Assembly: GCF_030813355.1 (NCBI RefSeq)
Contig: NZ_JAUSUD010000034.1
Location: 1 to 34,847, forward strand
Origin: Metabacillus malikii
GTDB lineage: Bacteria > Bacillota > Bacilli > Bacillales > Bacillaceae
DNA: 34,847 nucleotides
Direction: 5' to 3'
The translations under genes were made by a program, and so were the position numbers. The notes under the pieces were generated by a model that worked only from the letters and a program-made list of their open reading frames with translations, was not told where the DNA came from and did not search any database. How positions within the stretch are numbered: the first letter of the stretch is position 1; every line of letters begins with the position of its first letter. Positions 7,408 to 16,314 of this stretch are shown here, in pieces.

Positions 7408-8022
7408 ATGGGACGTACACGAGAATTTGATGTAGAACAGGCATTGGAAGCAGCACTTAGTGTGTTTTGGCGCAAAGGATACGAGGCAACGTCGTATACT
7501 GACCTGACTCAGGCCACGGGTGTTGAACGCCCAGCCCTCTACTCAGCGTTTGGAAACAAGGAGGCGTTGTTCCGTCGAGTTCTTGAGCGCTATTACGATC
7601 ATTACCATGATTTCTTCCCAGCGGCACTGGAGCTGCCGACTTCACGTGAGGTGGTCGCACGTATTTTTCGCGGGGCGGCAGAATTGCAAACTCGTTACCC
7701 GGACAAAAAGGGATGTCTATTTGTCCACGGAGACTTGGCTGGATCGGACGATGCTGAACCAATTCGACATAGCTTGATCGATGCACGTGCGGATGGAGAG
7801 GCATCGCTGCGTGAACGCTTTGAACGGGCAAAACAGGAGGGAGACCTTCCGGAGACTGCTAACTGTGCTGTACTAGCAACATTTGTGATGGCCGTACTCC
7901 ACGGTATGGCTGTACAAGCTAAGGCCGGAGTCAGTCGCAACATGCTAGAGGCTGTTGCTGAACAAGCACTATCTACCTGGCCTACTAAAAGTTCCTTACT
8001 TTCTGGTGGGAAGTCATCGTAA
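7408..8022 (+). CDS. TetR/AcrR-family repressor, GC-rich
   Basis: The 204-residue protein has an N-terminal TetR helix-turn-helix (residues about 8-55: FDVEQALEAALSVFWRKGYE, TSYTDLTQATGVERPALYSA, FGNKEALF) and a ligand-binding C-terminal half. The ATG follows AAGGTGATT. It is divergent from the dehydrogenase, with palindromic sites in the shared region, so it probably represses that gene in response to a small molecule. The gene is markedly richer in G+C than its neighbours: the 60 bases at 7621-7680 are 65% G+C, and alanine, arginine and glutamate codons are GC-ending. That points to recent acquisition from a higher-G+C donor. A long terminator follows. The regulator-target link is inferred from position. 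Confidence 0.82.
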   Translation: MGRTREFDVEQALEAALSVFWRKGYEATSYTDLTQATGVERPALYSAFGNKEALFRRVLERYYDHYHDFFPAALELPTSREVVARIFRGAAELQTRYPDKKGCLFVHGDLAGSDDAEPIRHSLIDARADGEASLRERFERAKQEGDLPETANCAVLATFVMAVLHGMAVQAKAGVSRNMLEAVAEQALSTWPTKSSLLSGGKSS

Positions 8023-8120
8023 ACGTTAGTGCAGAAGAATATTGTTATGCAAAAACATAAATGCTTTTGAAATGATATCATCGCGGATTTGCTAAATTTA
8101 GTAATTCCCAGCATAAAAGA

Positions 8121-8169
8121 ACCTTTAACATACACCTTTTCCATATTGGAGTATGTTGAAGGTCTTTTT
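8121..8169 (+). terminator. Terminator of the TetR gene
   Basis: ACCTTTAACATAC (8121-8133) pairs with GTATGTTGAAGGT (8151-8163) with one G-U position, followed by CTTTTTA. Confidence 0.85.
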
Positions 8170-8473
8170 ATATGCAGAAAAAATAATACTACATGATACT
8201 TTGACATTTTCATCTTTAGGAGAGAAGAAGCATAATATAGTAAGATAAAAAGGAATTTTATCACAAATACTGAACTCTAATTTAGAATTATATATAAGTG
8301 AAATTCTGAAGATTCATTTTCAGAGCCAGTCAAGTTAAAAGGGAAATAAGTCAAATAAGGTTTTAACCTGTAATGGGGAAAATTAGCAGAAAGTAACGCA
8401 GAGTCCATACAGAATACATTCCTTCCACTTGAAGAAATCCCATGAAATATTTTTACCGAACATCAAATGTTGG

Positions 8474-8545
8474 TAAATGGTTTATTAGAGAATAAACCAT
8501 TTATTGGGTAATAACCCTACCATTCTGGTTAAAAATGGTTTATTA
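8474..8545. promoter_or_regulatory. Perfect palindrome plus half-site upstream of the VOC gene
   Basis: TAAATGGTTTATT (8474-8486) and AATAAACCATTTA (8491-8503) are perfect reverse complements around AGAG. A further copy of one arm, AATGGTTTATTA, starts at 8534. The palindrome lies about 85 bases before the VOC start and has no T run after it, so it is better read as a regulator binding site than as a terminator. No regulator gene adjoins, so the binding protein would be encoded elsewhere. The rest of 8170-8588 shows nothing else. Confidence 0.5.
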
Positions 8546-8588
8546 TATTAGAGAACATAAGTTCCTGTTTGTGAGGAGGAGTATGGAG

Positions 8589-8984
8589 ATGTGGAATAGA
8601 ATCGAATGTGTTGCCATTTATACAGAGGACATCGAAAAATCAGTAAAGTTCTATCAATCGTTAGGGTTAACAAAAGCCTGGGAAACATATCAAGATGAAG
8701 AAAAACAATGGACACTTATTGGGATGAAATTTCCTGATGGTAATTCAGAGTTAGTATTAAAAAATAATCCTGATTTGAATATGGCTGAAACAGAAATTGT
8801 CTGCGAAGATGTACGGCAGACTTATGAAACATTAAAATTAATTCCTGAAGTTCAGTGGATTCGTACTCCTTTCGCTAATTCTTTAGGTGGTCACGTAGCT
8901 GTAATGGAAGCACCGGATGGAAATGTCTTTGTATTAGTAGGTAAATGTACAAGATCAATCCAATCGTTTGGATTTCTTATTTAA
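8589..8984 (+). CDS. VOC (glyoxalase/bleomycin-resistance) superfamily protein
   Basis: The start is set at the ATG at 8589, nine bases after AGGAGG; an ATG at 8583 is too close to it. The 131-residue product has the vicinal-oxygen-chelate fold signatures: RIECVAIYTEDIEKSVKFYQ at the first beta-alpha unit, and GGHVAVMEAPDGNVFVLVGK near the end. Family members bind a metal and act on glyoxals, fosfomycin, catechols or bind drugs such as bleomycin; which applies here is not visible. It stands alone, with a striking palindrome upstream and a terminator downstream. Confidence 0.75.
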   Translation: MWNRIECVAIYTEDIEKSVKFYQSLGLTKAWETYQDEEKQWTLIGMKFPDGNSELVLKNNPDLNMAETEIVCEDVRQTYETLKLIPEVQWIRTPFANSLGGHVAVMEAPDGNVFVLVGKCTRSIQSFGFLI

Positions 8985-9083
8985 TTAACTGAATAAGATT
9001 TCCTTTAATCAGAAATAACGTTGAATCTACATTTCTATTAGATTACTAAGTAAATCAATGAAACGTTACGCTTAAACTTACGT

Positions 9084-9119
9084 ATGCGATACTTTAACCA
9101 GAGGGTTATCGCATTTTGT
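9084..9119 (+). terminator. GCGATAC-type terminator after the VOC gene
   Basis: ATGCGATA (9084-9091) pairs with TATCGCAT (9106-9113), followed by TTTG. It is one of several related hairpins in the window built on GCGATAC and GTATCGC. Confidence 0.65.
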
Positions 9120-9171
9120 TCATTATTCTAAAAGAAGTTTAGTAGACGATAGAAATTTCCGAGGTAATTAT

Positions 9172-9441
9172 ATGAAAAATACTTCTCCATGCTGCGGATA
9201 TAAAACATTTGATGAACAACCTCCTGGCACATATGATATCTGTAGTAACTGCTTTTGGAATGGCATTCAAAATGATGACCTTGATTGTGACGGTGGTGCG
9301 AACATTCCTTCCTTAAGACAAGCCCAGAAAAACGATATCATATATAGGGCTTGTGCAGAAAGGTGCATTGAATTTATAAGAAAACCAAATGTTAGTGATG
9401 TAAAAGACCCTAATTGGAAACCTTTTTCTGTTAGTCAATAA
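9172..9441 (+). CDS. CPCC-type cysteine-rich protein
   Basis: This 89-residue protein begins MKNTSPCCGYKTFDEQPPGT and continues YDICSNCFWNG with GGANIPSLRQAQKN, the pattern of the CPCC domain family (CPCCG…CxxCFW…GGAN…SLxxAQ). The first CPCC is here SPCC, so one of the usual cysteines is replaced by serine. The four remaining cysteines could bind zinc or an Fe-S cluster. The function of the family is unknown. It is encoded as a single gene with its own terminator. Confidence 0.75.
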   Translation: MKNTSPCCGYKTFDEQPPGTYDICSNCFWNGIQNDDLDCDGGANIPSLRQAQKNDIIYRACAERCIEFIRKPNVSDVKDPNWKPFSVSQ

Positions 9442-9442
9442 C

Positions 9443-9479
9443 GGGTGCACTACTTCTGAAGAGGTAATGCATCTTTTTT
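9443..9479 (+). terminator. Terminator after the CPCC gene
   Basis: GGGTGCACTACTTC pairs, with G-U and a few mismatched positions, with GAGGTAATGCATC across a TGAA loop, followed by TTTTTT. It resembles the GCGATAC hairpin family. Confidence 0.7.
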
Positions 9480-9729
9480 CTTGTTCCACAACGGTAATCA
9501 ACATTAACAAATGATGGTTTATAGGTTATTATAAAACGAATGTAACAGGTGATTAATTGCATAAAGTAAGAAATTAAAAACCTCACTATTGTAAAAGACT
9601 CTTATTTTCCAGATTAATTTATAGTAAGTTTGGTGTTGCATTTTTAAAAAATATAGAGTTTTAAGTTTATAGAAATTAAATTTTAAGAGTCATGTAAAGT
9701 AAGAGATATTTTCAATAAGGATTGATTGA

Positions 9730-11127
9730 ATGAAGAAAATTTTATTAGTCGTCTTTGCTGTAACTGCTATCATATGTGTTTCTGTTTTAATCAATAAAGT
9801 TGTTAACCAGAATCAGGATATTTACGTTGCATTAAATGGAAATGACCAAAATACAGGTACAAAATTAAAACCATTCCGCACATTAAAAAAAGCGGCCTCA
9901 GTAGCAAGGGCCGGTACTACCGTACTGATACGAGAAGGCATCTATAATGAAAAGTTAGTCGTTCAACATAGCGGAACGAAAGCAAAACCAATTACGTTTA
10001 AAGCCTACAAAAAAGAGAAGGTTGTTCTTAGCGGAAAGGACCTCAAGGATATTGAAGGGGATACAGCCTTAGTTGCGATACATAATAAAAACTATGTGAC
10101 CATCAATGGACTAACTATTCAGGATGTATCTACCCATTTAGCAGATGAAACAGTGATAGGTATGTATGTAACAGGCTCAAGCAAACATATTAAACTAGTA
10201 AATAATCATGTGCAACGGATTGAAACCTATGCAGAGAATGGCAATGCTCATGGGATCGCTATCTACGGAACTGGAACAATGCAAGATATCAATATTTTCA
10301 GTAATACGTTGGAAGATTTAAAACTTGGTTCAAGTGAATCCCTTGTTCTGAATGGCAATATTGAAGGTTTTAAAGTCGAAAATAATATCGTTCGCCGAAA
10401 TGATAATATCGGAATTGATATGATTGGTTATGAAGGTACTTCTGATGATAAAAAGAGAGACTATGTGCGAAATGGTATCGTGAAAAACAATCAGGTTTAT
10501 GACATATCATCCTATGGCAATCCAGCATATGGGGAAGATTATTCAGCTGCTGGCATATATGTCGATGGCGGTAAGAATATAACTATTGAAGAAAATACAA
10601 TTTATAAAAGTGATATCGGTATTGAAGCAACCTCTGAGCATGCTGAAAAATACGCTGATTATATTAACATCATAAACAATCTTGTATATGACAATTTTTA
10701 CACTGGAATATCGATTGGCGGGTATGATGAAGAACGGGGAGGTACGATTAACTCTACGATCTCTCATAATATTCTTTATCGCAATGACACGAAGGGATTA
10801 CATGGAGGACAGCCTTTATTGCAACATGATACAAGAAACAATGTAATAGAAAAAAATATTATAACCGCCGGACCATCTAGAATTTTTATCGCTAACTACT
10901 TTACAACCAATCAAGGTAATAAACTACAAGAAAATGTGTTTCATAAAGAAAAAGGAGAATCAGGTATTTGGATTTGGGTAGAGGAAGAATATACATCTTT
11001 TCCTTCGTTCAAAGAAGCCTCAAAAAGTGATGAGAAATCCAGTTATTTGGATCCGAAATATCAAAATACAGATACATATGACTTTAAGTTGAAAAAGGAT
11101 TCTCCTGCGAAAATAATTATAGAGTAA
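9730..11127 (+). CDS. Secreted right-handed beta-helix protein (pectate-lyase-like)
   Basis: The 465-residue protein has an N-terminal hydrophobic segment (ILLVVFAVTAIICVSVLI, residues 4-21), acting as signal or anchor, then a DUF1565-like start IYVALNGNDQNTGTKLKPFR and TLKKAASVARAGTTVLIREG. From about residue 90 to 400 it shows repeated short units rich in NNxV, ITIEENTIY and IGIEAT, the ladder pattern of parallel beta-helix folds, as in family-9 pectate lyases and related polysaccharide lyases. It probably acts on a polysaccharide outside the cell or in the envelope; substrate and catalytic residues are not certain. It is monogenic, with a terminator at 11181. Confidence 0.75.
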   Translation: MKKILLVVFAVTAIICVSVLINKVVNQNQDIYVALNGNDQNTGTKLKPFRTLKKAASVARAGTTVLIREGIYNEKLVVQHSGTKAKPITFKAYKKEKVVLSGKDLKDIEGDTALVAIHNKNYVTINGLTIQDVSTHLADETVIGMYVTGSSKHIKLVNNHVQRIETYAENGNAHGIAIYGTGTMQDINIFSNTLEDLKLGSSESLVLNGNIEGFKVENNIVRRNDNIGIDMIGYEGTSDDKKRDYVRNGIVKNNQVYDISSYGNPAYGEDYSAAGIYVDGGKNITIEENTIYKSDIGIEATSEHAEKYADYINIINNLVYDNFYTGISIGGYDEERGGTINSTISHNILYRNDTKGLHGGQPLLQHDTRNNVIEKNIITAGPSRIFIANYFTTNQGNKLQENVFHKEKGESGIWIWVEEEYTSFPSFKEASKSDEKSSYLDPKYQNTDTYDFKLKKDSPAKIIIE

Positions 11128-11180
11128 TTTGTTTTTATCTGTTGAAAATTCTAAAGACGGGACTGGATATGTTTAATATT

Positions 11181-11220
11181 AAAGAGTGCAATTGTGCAGC
11201 ATGAATTTCACTCTTTCTTT
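11181..11220 (+). terminator. Terminator after the beta-helix gene
   Basis: AAAGAGTG (11181-11188) and CACTCTTT (11209-11216), extended by AATT pairing inside, form a hairpin followed by CTTT. The rest of 11221-11490 holds only a 41-codon frame without a start and no recognised site. Confidence 0.65.
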
Positions 11221-11490
11221 CTGTTGATATCTATCTAGAGAAAAAAATCGTATTTTTTAAGTGTATTACAGCAGCAGATGGAGTACAGGTAAATGGCTTG
11301 TCTAAAAATAATCCCCCACAATATATTTAATTACTTAACAAAAGAATTCGATTCCATATAGTCCTTCAACTATAATGTTCACAATGATAAAATGTCAGTT
11401 AATTTATTTTTAAAAAGTATATCAAATTGTCTAGAAACCTTAGTATGTTAAGAGCATCAATTATATTTAGTAATCGGGGGAGAGATTAGA

Positions 11491-12234
11491 GTGAAACAAA
11501 ATATTTACGATAATGATACGTTCTTCAAAAGCTATACCTCTTTACGAAAGACAGGTGTTACCTATAACGATTTTGTAGAGCAGCCAGCAATTAAATCGGC
11601 TATATCAACCTTAAATGGGAAGACGGTACTAGACTTAGGATGTGGGAATGGTCAGTTTTCGAAGTATTGTGTAGATAATGGTGCGGTAAAGGTTACAGCA
11701 GTAGACATTTCGATGAATATGATTGAACAGGCTAAGCATGAAAACAAACACGATAAAATAGACTACATTTGTACACCAATAGAAGACTACGAAGTTAAAA
11801 ATCAGAAATTTGACCTAATCGTAAGTTCTCTTATGATTCATTATGTAGAAGATTACACTGAATTAATAGAAAAAGTAGAGAGCTTATTAAATAAAAACGG
11901 TGAGTTTATTTTCTCAACAGAACATCCTATTGTTACTTCCCGAAAAGAAATGAATAATTGGATGAAAGATGAAGGCGGGAATAAATTACATTGGAAATTA
12001 GATCATTATCAAGAAGAAGGAAAAAGAGAGCAGCATTGGTATGTTGATGGTGTGGTAAAATACCATCGCACAATTTCAACTTTAATCAATACGGTTATTC
12101 AGAGCGGGCTTGTGTTAGAAAAGCTAATAGAACCACAATCTATTCCGAGTGGCTTAGAAAAGATGCCAAAATTAATGAATGAGAAAAGGAGACCATCCTT
12201 TATTGTTATAAAGGCAATAAAACAAAACGACTAA
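11491..12234 (+). CDS. Class I SAM-dependent methyltransferase
   Basis: The 247-residue protein starts at GTG at 11491 behind GGGGGAGAG. Motif I is VLDLGCGNGQF (about 46-56), followed by the acidic end of strand 2, TAVDIS, and motif IV FDLIVSSLMIHYVED, then LLNKNGEFIFSTEHP. These place it in the Methyltransf_11/25 group of small-molecule methyltransferases. The C-terminal part with WYVDGVVKYHRTISTLIN is typical of the UbiE-like enzymes of Bacillales encoded singly. The substrate cannot be inferred. Ended by a GCGATAC-type terminator. Confidence 0.82.
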   Translation: MKQNIYDNDTFFKSYTSLRKTGVTYNDFVEQPAIKSAISTLNGKTVLDLGCGNGQFSKYCVDNGAVKVTAVDISMNMIEQAKHENKHDKIDYICTPIEDYEVKNQKFDLIVSSLMIHYVEDYTELIEKVESLLNKNGEFIFSTEHPIVTSRKEMNNWMKDEGGNKLHWKLDHYQEEGKREQHWYVDGVVKYHRTISTLINTVIQSGLVLEKLIEPQSIPSGLEKMPKLMNEKRRPSFIVIKAIKQND

Positions 12235-12253
12235 AAAAATAGTTGGCAGAGAC

Positions 12254-12285
12254 TGCGATACTTCAAAGGGTATCGCATTTTCTTT
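12254..12285 (+). terminator. GCGATAC-type terminator after the methyltransferase
   Basis: TGCGATAC (12254-12261) and GTATCGCA (12270-12277) are perfect complements around an eight-base loop, followed by TTTTCTTTT. Confidence 0.85.
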
Positions 12286-12380
12286 TCTAACTAAAGAGCT
12301 ATTTAGCACGCTATGACGATAAAGCTCATAGAATAAACAAGTGACTTAAATAATATCTTGAAGATAATATATATTCCTTA

Positions 12381-12434
12381 TTGACATTCAGCAAGAAATT
12401 CAATATGTTTTATATATGAGCATATGTTCATATA
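12381..12434 (+). promoter_or_regulatory. Promoter and CzrA-type operator of the metal-resistance unit
   Basis: TTGACA (12381-12386) and TATGTT (12404-12409) are 17 bases apart. Immediately downstream, at 12413-12434, lies an imperfect 22-base palindrome centred on TGAGCATATGTTCA, which fits the ArsR/SmtB operator pattern TGAACA-N2-TGTTCA with one arm mismatch. Binding there would block the start of transcription, so derepression by zinc or cobalt is expected. Confidence 0.75.
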
Positions 12435-12466
12435 ATAAATTATCGTAAAGATTAAGGAGCATTAAA

Positions 12467-12802
12467 ATGACTGAAGAAATAAACGACGAAGAAAAGTATC
12501 AGCAACGATCTCGTGATTTAGATGAAGAGACATTATTTGTCGTCTCACAAACATTCAAAGCGCTAAGTGATCCAACTAGAATTCGCATTTTAAACTTATT
12601 ATGTACCGAGGAGCATTCCGTGAATGATATTGCGGAGTCCCTAAATTTAAGCCAATCGACTGTTTCCCACCAATTACGTTTCTTGAAAAATTTAAGACTC
12701 GTCAAGTTTAGAAGAGCAGGGACAACATTGTATTATTCAAAAGATGACGACCATGTAATGAATTTACTAAAGCAGGCAGTCGAGCACGCTGCCCACCATT
12801 AA
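12467..12802 (+). CDS. czrA: Metal-sensing ArsR/SmtB repressor, CzrA-like
   Basis: The 111-residue protein has the winged helix-turn-helix of the ArsR family ([15 protein letters not shown] at about 31-45, recognition region [20 protein letters not shown] at 51-70). The C-terminal helix carries D94-x-H96 and H107-x2-H110, the alpha-5 site that in CzrA binds zinc or cobalt. The metal-free form should bind the operator at 12413-12434 and be released by Zn or Co. AAGGAG precedes the ATG, and the downstream transporter starts 17 bases after its stop, forming an operon. No cysteine pair of the alpha-3 (cadmium/lead) type is present, which agrees with zinc/cobalt specificity. Confidence 0.88.
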   Translation: MTEEINDEEKYQQRSRDLDEETLFVVSQTFKALSDPTRIRILNLLCTEEHSVNDIAESLNLSQSTVSHQLRFLKNLRLVKFRRAGTTLYYSKDDDHVMNLLKQAVEHAAHH

Positions 12803-12819
12803 CTGAGGAGGAACGAATA

Positions 12820-13779
12820 ATGGGTCACAGTCATGGACACGACCATGGGCATAACCATACACATGGGGCAAATAAAAAGACGTTAATGATTAGTTTTATT
12901 ATTATTACCGCTTATATGATTGTTGAAGCAATTGGCGGTATTATTACAAATAGCCTTGCATTATTATCTGATGCGGGTCACATGTTAAGTGATGCGATTT
13001 CACTTGGGATTGCATTACTGGCCTTTACACTAGGAGCTAAGGCCGCAAACCATCGTAAAACATATGGCTATAAACGATTCGAAATTTTAGCAGCTGTTTT
13101 AAATGGAATCACTCTTATTTTAGTGGCATTATACATTTTTTACGAAGCAATTGAGCGTTTTCAAAATCCACCTGAAGTAGCTTCAACTGGAATGCTAACG
13201 ATTGCTTCAATCGGATTGCTCGTAAATCTCATTGTTGCATGGATTATGATGCGTGGCGGGGATGTAGAAGAGAACTTGAATATGCGTGGCGCATACTTAC
13301 ATGTCATTAGTGATATGCTCGGATCCGTAGGTGCGATTATTGCCGCACTACTCATCATCTTTTTCGGTTGGGGCTGGGCCGACCCACTCGCAAGCGTCAT
13401 TGTTGCAGCACTTGTCTTACGAAGTGGCTACTACGTTACGAAATCAGGCCTCCATGTGTTGATGGAAGGGACACCTCAAAACGTAGATGTAGACAATGTA
13501 ATTCAAATCATTAAAACGAAAAAAGGTATTCAAAATGTTCATGACTTGCACATTTGGTCGATTACAAGTGGTCTAAATGCTCTTTCGTGTCATGCAGTCG
13601 TAGACGATAAAATGACCGTTGCTGAAAGCGAACAATTGCTTCGTCAAATCGAACATGACCTCCTGCACGAAAACATTCACCATATGACAATTCAATTAGA
13701 AACATCAGCTCATCTGCATGACAATTCGATTCTCTGTAACGCGGAAGCAGAATCTGCAGGTCATCACCATCACCATTGA
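12820..13779 (+). CDS. czcD: Zinc/cobalt cation-diffusion-facilitator exporter CzcD
   Basis: The 319-residue protein is a CDF transporter: a histidine-rich N-terminus (MGHSHGHDHGHNHTHG), six membrane segments between about residues 22 and 205, and the two transport-site motifs LLSDAGHMLSDA (TM2) and HVISDMLGS (TM5). The cytoplasmic C-terminal domain follows (NVHDLHIWSITSG) with a final run of five histidines. It exchanges cytoplasmic Zn2+ or Co2+ for protons or potassium. It is co-transcribed with the CzrA-like repressor, its ATG preceded by GAGGAGG, and ended by a terminator at 13842. Length and motifs are complete. Confidence 0.92.
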   Translation: MGHSHGHDHGHNHTHGANKKTLMISFIIITAYMIVEAIGGIITNSLALLSDAGHMLSDAISLGIALLAFTLGAKAANHRKTYGYKRFEILAAVLNGITLILVALYIFYEAIERFQNPPEVASTGMLTIASIGLLVNLIVAWIMMRGGDVEENLNMRGAYLHVISDMLGSVGAIIAALLIIFFGWGWADPLASVIVAALVLRSGYYVTKSGLHVLMEGTPQNVDVDNVIQIIKTKKGIQNVHDLHIWSITSGLNALSCHAVVDDKMTVAESEQLLRQIEHDLLHENIHHMTIQLETSAHLHDNSILCNAEAESAGHHHHH

Positions 13780-13841
13780 TTCGGAATGAATTTTAAGAGA
13801 AAAAAGCATACAAATTACATTCCGATTAACTATACAATGTT

Positions 13842-13885
13842 AAAGCTCTTGTTTTGTTAAGCATCAATTCAAGAGCTTTCTTGCA
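13842..13885 (+). terminator. Terminator of the czrA-czcD operon
   Basis: AAAGCTCTTG (13842-13851) and CAAGAGCTTT (13870-13879) form a perfect ten-pair stem, followed by CTTG. Confidence 0.75.
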
Positions 13886-14008
13886 TTTAAATATTGTGAA
13901 TACCTGTAGTTACATAAAAGCTGTCTCAGTAAGAGCAGTTGTCATCATTTTAATAAAGTAAAATTGCTATATAGAAGACCATACCAGCCAATTTAAATGA
14001 GGATCAGA

Positions 14009-14473
14009 ATGAATGTTGAGTACTTATCAAACCATCCAGAGAAAATAGAAGAAGTTTCTGAAATGGTTTTCAATGAATTTATCGTCAAAACGGGTAGTTC
14101 GAAGACATTTGAAGATGTTGTGAAACACTTTTCAAATACAGACACCCATGCATTCCGGATAACATTCATTGCTTTAGAGAACGGAAAGTGTTTAGGAACC
14201 GTATCAATCTTTGAAAACGATTTAAAGATAAGAAATAAGTATAAACCATGGCTTGCATCACTCTACACAAAACCTGAGTACCATGGGCGAGGTATAGGAC
14301 AAACGTTAATTGCCAAAACGATAGATGTAGCTATAGAATTAGGATTCAAAGAACTTTACTTAAGAACAGAAAATGCATCTGACTATTACCGGAATAGAGG
14401 ATGGACATACGTTGAAACTGTTTCAGATGATATATATGAAAAAATTGATGTATTTAAATTAAAGTGTGTTTGA
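14009..14473 (+). CDS. GNAT-family acetyltransferase
   Basis: The product has the acetyl-CoA-binding motif A of GNAT enzymes, WLASLYTKPEYHGRGIGQTL, followed by motif B with LGFKELYLRTENASDYYRNR and GWTYVE. It should acetylate an amine of a small molecule or protein; the acceptor is unknown. The start is set at 14009 (MNVEYLSNHPEKIEE), which has AGGA a few bases upstream; the ATG at 13997 has no ribosome binding site and would add four residues. The gene stands alone after the metal-resistance operon. Confidence 0.78.
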   Translation: MNVEYLSNHPEKIEEVSEMVFNEFIVKTGSSKTFEDVVKHFSNTDTHAFRITFIALENGKCLGTVSIFENDLKIRNKYKPWLASLYTKPEYHGRGIGQTLIAKTIDVAIELGFKELYLRTENASDYYRNRGWTYVETVSDDIYEKIDVFKLKCV

Positions 14474-14648
14474 TATCAATAATTTTTTTGCGGAAAGTTT
14501 AATGAAATTAGGGTAGAGTTATTCATAGGATTAACTTTTTCAAACGAAAGAGGAAACTATTACTATAAGAAGAATGAAATTGGCTGTAAAAATGTTACAA
14601 TTAGATTGTAAAAAAGTTACACAATTTAATATAGCGGAGGAAAATCCT

Positions 14649-15107
14649 ATGAAACTTACAAAAATAATAAGTCTTATTGCACTAGTTGTTATCATATTTA
14701 TAGGCGGGTATTTTACAGGTTACATAAACAATAACGAAGCTTCCAGAGAAATTAGGATTGGATACAAAAACAATGTAAATCCAAACCAAGTTGATGATAA
14801 AAATATATTTACTGATACTGAAAACCAAACAATCATAGATAATTTTATGATGATTTATTTACATAAAGAGAAGGTAACAGATACTCAAATGGATTTAGAA
14901 AACCCTGACATTTACTTAAATGTAATAAATCCAAAAAGGTCAATCGGCTTAATTGAGTCTCGGCTGTGGTTTAACGATCGAGGAGCAATCATAGGCGAAC
15001 GTGTTGGAGAAAGTTGGGATGAAGTAGAATTTTTTCAAATCGATAATAGTGATGCTACCTACATCAAGGAAACGATAGATTATCAGGAAGAGAATACAGG
15101 AGATTAA
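14649..15107 (+). CDS. Membrane-anchored hypothetical protein
   Basis: The start is placed at the ATG at 14649, seven bases after GCGGAGG. The 152-residue product has an N-terminal membrane segment (IISLIALVVIIFIGGYFTGY) and a soluble outer domain with VTDTQMDLENPDIYLNVINP and SIGLIESRLWFNDRGAIIGE. No cysteine follows the segment in a lipobox, so it is an anchor or uncleaved signal. I do not recognise the family; similar short membrane-tethered proteins are common in Bacillus accessory regions. It is monocistronic as far as can be seen. Confidence 0.6.
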   Translation: MKLTKIISLIALVVIIFIGGYFTGYINNNEASREIRIGYKNNVNPNQVDDKNIFTDTENQTIIDNFMMIYLHKEKVTDTQMDLENPDIYLNVINPKRSIGLIESRLWFNDRGAIIGERVGESWDEVEFFQIDNSDATYIKETIDYQEENTGD

Positions 15108-15274
15108 ACAACGCCCGATTGGTTAACAAGAATGGACCCTTTTACGATAGTACAAATGATTAAATATAATCTTAATGTACCTTCTAAAAGGAGTCGTGAG
15201 GTTATTTAATCTAATATTTTTTAGAATCCTAGAATTATGGAATAAATAAAAACATCCAGCATAAGGAGAACTTC

Positions 15275-16200
15275 ATGAAAGACTTGGCTGTGTTAAAATC
15301 GGAACGAATCGCAAAGGAGTTCTTACAAAAAAGAGTCAAAAACTGCTATCAAATAAACGGAAAAGGAACTGTCAATCAAGTTTGCGTAGCGGAGACAGAT
15401 AACAATAAAGTTGTCATTCGCATGAATGATCTGGGTGCATATTTAAGTTTTATTAAAGAAAAATGGTGTATCGAGCAAGCGCGAGTAATTGGCATAGTCC
15501 TGAAGTGTTATCTATAGGGAAGTTTGAAAAAACTGCATACATGATCCAAACCTTCGTAGCTGGAGAGAATGGTTTAGATAGTGTGAAACCAAAGCCGGAA
15601 ATATGGAGGCAACTTGGTATGTATGCCAGCCGTATTCATACAATTCCGGTAAAAGGCTATGGCGAGAATCTTGCCGATCCAACTCAAGGTCTTTTTCAAT
15701 CTCCTCCACATGCTGGGTCAGATGGTAGCTGGTTGGGGTATGTAAATTATAATATTAATAGCTTAACAACTGATGACCGATTACTAGCTCTTGACGTCAT
15801 CACACACTCGGAATCAAATAAAATCAGAAAACTATTCGAGGCTTTGAAAACAGAGAGGTTCCGTTTCGCTTTAAATCATGGGGATCTTTCATTAAAAAAT
15901 ACAATTGTCAATAAGAAAGGAAAGGTGATTTTGCTAGATTGGGGCAGTGCAGAAGTAACTGTGGCACCATATGGAGACATAATTGGGATGATGTCTCAAA
16001 CTCTAGATGATAGACCAAATGATGAATATGAAGCATTTTTAAAAGGGTATGGGTTATTGGAAACTGAAATTGCCAGCTTGAGGCCTTTGTTGCTTTTAAG
16101 AGCCTTCGACAAACTCAGATGGGCTATCGATAAAAGCCCTGATTTAATTGTACCGTATTCAACATTTGCGAGACGCGCTGTTGATTTGGCCTTGAACTAG
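15275..16200 (+). pseudogene. Frameshifted aminoglycoside-phosphotransferase-type kinase
   Basis: Two overlapping frames make one protein: 15275-15517 supplies the N-lobe (MKDLAVLKSERIAKEFLQKR … VIRMNDLGAYLSFIKEKWCI) and 15463-16200 the C-lobe. They join near 15480, where a one-base shift changes frames. The C-lobe has the catalytic loop LNHGDLSLKN (HGD…N) and the metal-binding DWGSAE, as in the APH/choline-kinase family. The ATG at 15275 follows AAGGAGA. The frameshift splits the protein just before the hinge, so it is probably inactive; a sequencing error or very recent mutation is possible because both halves are otherwise intact. Substrate (aminoglycoside, choline, homoserine or other) is not determined. 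Confidence 0.72.
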
Positions 16201-16314
16201 AAAGGTCTTTCTTTTTGTCAAAACGTACATAATACTATATAGATCAAATTGGTAGCATTCTGGAGTTATCATTAAATTAAAAAGCGATCAGATTATGTTA
16301 GAGACGAGGTTAAG

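Noticed and set aside
7695-8264. 189-codon minus-strand open frame under the TetR gene
   Set aside because: It is the antisense of a GC-rich gene, where long chance frames are common, and it crosses that gene's terminator.
11221-11337. 41-codon frame after the beta-helix gene
   Set aside because: Looks slightly coding (…FFKCITAADGVQVNGLSKNN) but has no start, no ribosome binding site and no recognised family.
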